Positions 61,229 through 64,000 of a DNA stretch of 64,000 nt are shown one piece after another. The notes beneath the pieces were generated by a model. The model was given only the letters and a program-made list of their open reading frames with translations. It did no database searches and was not told the DNA's origin. The position numbers were made by a program, and so were the translations under genes. The DNA comes from Azorhizobium sp965227945 (GTDB lineage Bacteria > Pseudomonadota > Alphaproteobacteria > Rhizobiales > Xanthobacteraceae): contig CBDDGQ010000005.1 of assembly GCA_965227945.1 (NCBI GenBank), forward strand, positions 1,116,001 through 1,180,000, given 5' to 3'. Each line of letters begins with the position of its first letter. Position 1 is the first letter of the stretch.

Positions 61229-62002
61229 ATGACGGAACCGCACGGACGCTTCACCTGGTACGAAATCCGGACCCAGGATCCCGCCGCCGCCGCCGCATTT
61301 TACGGCCAGGTCCTGTCCTGGACCGTCCGAGATTCCGGCATGCCCGGCATGACCTATCTGCTGCTGTCCGCCGGCACCACCGAACTGGCCGGCCTGACGA
61401 CGCTGCCGGGGGAACTCGCGGCCTCCGGCGTGCCGCCGCACTGGGGCGGCTTTGTGGCCGTGGATGACGTGGACGCCACCGCGGAACAGGCCAAGAGCCT
61501 GGGCGGGACGGTGCATTTTCCGCCCACCGATATCCCGCAGATCGGCCGCTTTGCGGTCCTGGCGGATCCCCAGGGCGCCGTGCTTTCCATCTTCAAGTGG
61601 GCGCCGGAGAGCCACCATAGCGATCTGGATCAAAAAGCCGCCGGTCAGGTGGGCTGGCATGAATTGATGGCGGCAGACTGGGACGCAGCCTTCCCCTTCT
61701 ACGCCGCCCTCTTCGGCTGGGCGAAGGGCACAAGCGTCGATATGGGCCCCATGGGCATCTATCAGCTGTTCACCCTGGACGGCCAGGACATTGGCGGCAT
61801 GTTCAACAAGCCGTCCGAGGTGCCGGGACCCTTCTGGCTCTATTACGCCAATGTGGACGACATCGACGCCGCCGTGGCGCGCATCACGGAGGCCGGCGGG
61901 CAGGTTCTCAACGGACCCATGGCAGTGCCGGGCGGCATGTTCATCGCCCAGGCCAAGGATCCCCAGGGCGCGATGTTCGCGGTGGTCGGGCCGAAGGCCT
62001 GA
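61229..62002 (+). CDS. VOC family protein with two glyoxalase/bleomycin-resistance-like domains
   Basis: A 257-residue protein with two tandem VOC domains (about 5-120 and 135-255). Each opens with a short beta strand and a helix (RFTWYEIRTQDPAAAAAFY and GWHELMAADWDAAFPFY). VOC proteins use a metal to bind or cleave small molecules such as glyoxylate-type or diol compounds. GGAGG lies seven bases before the ATG at 61229. The frame stays open for 2 kb upstream, antisense to the thiolase, but that part is not coding. It converges on the monooxygenase gene with a hairpin between them. Confidence 0.9.
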   Translation: MTEPHGRFTWYEIRTQDPAAAAAFYGQVLSWTVRDSGMPGMTYLLLSAGTTELAGLTTLPGELAASGVPPHWGGFVAVDDVDATAEQAKSLGGTVHFPPTDIPQIGRFAVLADPQGAVLSIFKWAPESHHSDLDQKAAGQVGWHELMAADWDAAFPFYAALFGWAKGTSVDMGPMGIYQLFTLDGQDIGGMFNKPSEVPGPFWLYYANVDDIDAAVARITEAGGQVLNGPMAVPGGMFIAQAKDPQGAMFAVVGPKA

Positions 62003-62018
62003 GCGCGACCCGAGGATG

Positions 62019-62049
62019 CTCGAGGGTCGGCCCGCTGCCGATCCTCGAG
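62019..62049. terminator. Terminator-like hairpin between convergent genes
   Basis: 13-bp arms (CTCGAGGGTCGGC and complement, one G-U pair) with a five-base loop, 16 bases after the VOC stop. On the plus strand ACATCTTTGCG follows. Plausible weak intrinsic terminator. Confidence 0.65.
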
Positions 62050-62072
62050 ACATCTTTGCGTGTGTCTCGCGG

Positions 62073-63374
62073 TCAGGGGTAGTTGGGATTGGCCGGGCGG
62101 GCCAGCCCCAGATGGTCACGCAGCGTGGTGCCCGTGTAGTCGGTGCGAAACAGGCCGCGCGCCTGCAGGATCGGCACCACCAGATCCACGAAGTCCTCCA
62201 GGCCCTGCGGGAAATAGGCCGGCATGACATTGAAGCCGTCGGCCGCCCCGGTCTCGAACCAGTCCTGGAGCGTGTCGGCGATGCTTTCGGCGGAGCCGCA
62301 CAGCACCCAATGCCCACGCGCGGCCGCCACCAGATTATAGAGATCGCGCAACGTCATCTGCTCGCGCTTGGCTTTCGCCAGCATCACGCCGGTGAAGGAG
62401 TGGTAGGTGTCCGCCTTGGGAAAATCAGGGATCGGGCCGTCCAGATCATAGCCGCTCATGTCCACGCCAAAGCGCTCCGAGAGCATGCCCAGGGCGTTGG
62501 TGGCATTGACGAAGCCCATGAGGGCACTGAGCTTGTCCCGCGCCTCCCTGTCGGTACGGCCCACCACGGGCATGACGCCGGGCATCACGCAGACATCGTC
62601 CGCCCGGCGGCCCAACGCCGGCAGCCGGTCTTTGAGCGCCGCATAGCCGACGCGGGCTTCGTCAATGTCCTGCACCACCGCAAACACCAGATCGGCGGTG
62701 CGTGCGGCGAGTTGCTGGCCGGGCTCGGATCCCCCGGCCTGGGAGATAATGGGATGGCCTTGCGGCGCCCGGCCGATGTTCAGCGGCCCCTTCACCTTGA
62801 AGAACGGGCCCTCATGGTCCAGCGGCTTGACCTTCGCGGGGTCGATATAGCGCCCGGTGGCGCGATCGGCGACGATGGCATCGTCCGCCCAGCAATCCCA
62901 GAGGCCCTTCACCACCTCCAGGAACTCGCCGGCCATCTCATAGCGACGGGCGTGATCGGGATGGACGGTGCCGAAGTTGGCGGCGGCGGCGGGCGCGGCG
63001 GTGGTCACCGCATTCCAGGCGGCGCGGCCATGGCTGATGTGGTCCAGCGAGGCAAAGGCCCGGGCCACCGTGAACGGATCCGAATAGGTGGTGGAGACCG
63101 TGGCCCCGAGCCCGATGCGCGAGGTGACGGAAGCCACCGCCGCCAGCAGGGTCAGCGGTTCCAGCCGCACCGTGTAGGAGGGATGGGCGGCGGGATCGGC
63201 ATTGAGATTGTCGCCCATGAAGATGAGGTCAAACTTGCCCCGCTCGGCGATGCGAGCGATGGCGCAGACCGCATCGATGTCCTGAAAACTGTCGAACGCG
63301 CCAGGGGTGCGCCAGCCGGCGATATGGCTCCCCGTTCCCAGCAGGAACAGGCCGAGATGCATCTGCCGTGTCAT
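62073..63374 (-). CDS. FMN-dependent LLM-class monooxygenase (NtaA/SnaA/DszA family)
   Basis: A 433-residue bacterial-luciferase-like enzyme. Family features include the N-terminal HLGLFLLGTGSHIAGWR, the ASLDHISHGRAAWNAVT segment and HPDHARRYEMAGEF. These monooxygenases attack sulfonates, nitrilotriacetate, dibenzothiophene-type thiophenes or related compounds with FMNH2 and oxygen. The ATG at 63374 is two bases after the ABC permease stop, so it belongs to an importer operon. The frame to 63785 is not used. A flavin reductase would be needed and none is visible in the window. Confidence 0.93.
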   Translation of the reverse strand: MTRQMHLGLFLLGTGSHIAGWRTPGAFDSFQDIDAVCAIARIAERGKFDLIFMGDNLNADPAAHPSYTVRLEPLTLLAAVASVTSRIGLGATVSTTYSDPFTVARAFASLDHISHGRAAWNAVTTAAPAAAANFGTVHPDHARRYEMAGEFLEVVKGLWDCWADDAIVADRATGRYIDPAKVKPLDHEGPFFKVKGPLNIGRAPQGHPIISQAGGSEPGQQLAARTADLVFAVVQDIDEARVGYAALKDRLPALGRRADDVCVMPGVMPVVGRTDREARDKLSALMGFVNATNALGMLSERFGVDMSGYDLDGPIPDFPKADTYHSFTGVMLAKAKREQMTLRDLYNLVAAARGHWVLCGSAESIADTLQDWFETGAADGFNVMPAYFPQGLEDFVDLVVPILQARGLFRTDYTGTTLRDHLGLARPANPNYP

Positions 63375-63376
63375 GG

Positions 63377-64000
63377 CTATTTCCAGAAGATGATGCGCCG
63401 CTCGGCAAAGCCGATCAGGCCGAAGAAGGCGAGGCTGGCGGCGGAGGCGACGAAGATGGCGCCCCACACCTGCACGAAGTCGATCTGCAGCACCGCCTGA
63501 TAGATCACCCAGCCGAGGCCCCCATAGGCGCCCAGCATTTCGGTGACGATGGCGACGATGATGGAGCGCACGGTGGAGACCCGCAGTCCCGCCGCCATCA
63601 GCGGCAAGGCGGTGGGCAGGCGCAGCCGCCACAGGATGGCGAGCCGCCCGGCGCCAAAGGAGCGCAGCAGGTCCACGGAGCGGCGATCCACCCGATCGAA
63701 GCCGGCCAGGGTGGACAGAAAGACTGTGAAGCTCACCGCCAGCGCCACCATGACGAATTTCGACGGCATGCCGATGCCGAACCACAGCAGGATCAGCGGC
63801 GAATAGGCCACCACCGGCACCGAATTGATGGCGGTGGCCGCCGGCAGCAAGACGCTGCGGGTCAACGGCACCAAAGTGATGACCACCGCCAGCCCGACGC
63901 CGATCAGCGCGCCGATCACATAGCCCACCACCGCTTCGGTGAGGGTGAAGCCGGCAGCGGTGAACAGGATGGCGCGTTTGGCATAGATGCTGGCGAGGAT
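63377..64000 (-). CDS. ABC transporter permease, SsuC/TauC type (5' end beyond window)
   Basis: The visible 207 residues are the C-terminal part of a six-helix NitT/TauT permease; the frame continues to the right edge. The EAA loop is seen in DLLRSFGAGRLAILWRLRLP. The stop is TAG at 63377-63379, two bases before the monooxygenase start. Together with the monooxygenase it fits organosulfur uptake and desulfonation. An alternative substrate cannot be excluded. Confidence 0.9.
   Translation of the reverse strand: MLASIYAKRAILFTAAGFTLTEAVVGYVIGALIGVGLAVVITLVPLTRSVLLPAATAINSVPVVAYSPLILLWFGIGMPSKFVMVALAVSFTVFLSTLAGFDRVDRRSVDLLRSFGAGRLAILWRLRLPTALPLMAAGLRVSTVRSIIVAIVTEMLGAYGGLGWVIYQAVLQIDFVQVWGAIFVASAASLAFFGLIGFAERRIIFWK

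Noticed and set aside
60918..61254. Short open frames of about 105 codons on both strands in the thiolase-VOC gap
   Set aside because: Arg-rich composition, no ribosome-binding site and no family resemblance; one overlaps the VOC start.
1..64000. tRNA, rRNA, insertion sequence, prophage or CRISPR elements
   Set aside because: I looked for tRNA-like TTCGA arms, transposase motifs and regularly spaced repeats and saw none that hold up.

Overview
The window reads as chromosomal DNA of a high-GC alphaproteobacterium, most likely Hyphomicrobiales and perhaps a Xanthobacteraceae-like soil or plant-associated bacterium. That placement is inference from base composition, dense ATGA/GTGA-coupled operons and the gene repertoire (many ABC importers, Hyu and RraA families, tripartite amino-acid oxidase, methyl-accepting chemotaxis proteins). 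I saw no rRNA, tRNA, insertion sequence, integrase, phage gene or CRISPR array.

Layout. 1-9340: an aldehyde dehydrogenase cut by the left edge, a DEDDh exonuclease, a TctD/TctE-type two-component pair, a three-gene NitT/TauT-type ABC importer, and an RraA-type aldolase gene divergent from a LysR regulator. 9347-16561: a polar amino-acid ABC importer operon ending in a class V aminotransferase, its divergent LysR regulator, and a membrane GGDEF protein with an eroded active site. 16749-26680: a coherent amino-acid locus. It holds a heterotrimeric FAD/[2Fe-2S] oxidase plus a DapA-like enzyme on one strand. Divergent from these are an ABC importer and an EamA exporter, followed by a hydantoinase and a GntR regulator. 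Two GTATAC-centred sites suggest one regulon. 26731-36186: a KefB-like antiporter, a DUF763 protein, a polysaccharide deacetylase and two convergent chemoreceptors sharing a terminator.

36538-45812: a molybdenum hydroxylase operon (FAD subunit, fused [2Fe-2S]-Mo subunit, membrane ABM-domain protein), a secreted protein of unknown function, two SDRs, a RidA-family protein and a methyltransferase. 45844-57236: ten genes on one strand in the order LysR, nitrilase-family amidase, RraA-like protein, PotDABC-like importer, HyuA, HyuB and Ldh2-family dehydrogenase. A perfect dyad lies between the LysR gene and the rest. This looks like a complete uptake and ring-opening pathway for a cyclic amide. 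57400-64000: a FadB-like/thiolase pair whose catalytic residues are altered in all three activities, a double-VOC protein, and an FMN monooxygenase coupled to an ABC permease cut by the right edge.

The recurrent theme is scavenging of nitrogenous and organosulfur small molecules. Each importer sits beside the enzymes that open, oxidise or cleave its presumed substrate and beside a dedicated regulator. Three substrate-binding-protein genes are followed by strong stem-loops, which fits higher expression of the binding protein than of the rest of its transporter. The best candidates for undescribed biology are the degenerate FadB/thiolase pair, the hydantoinase-oxidase-DapA locus and the HyuAB-RraA-nitrilase operon.
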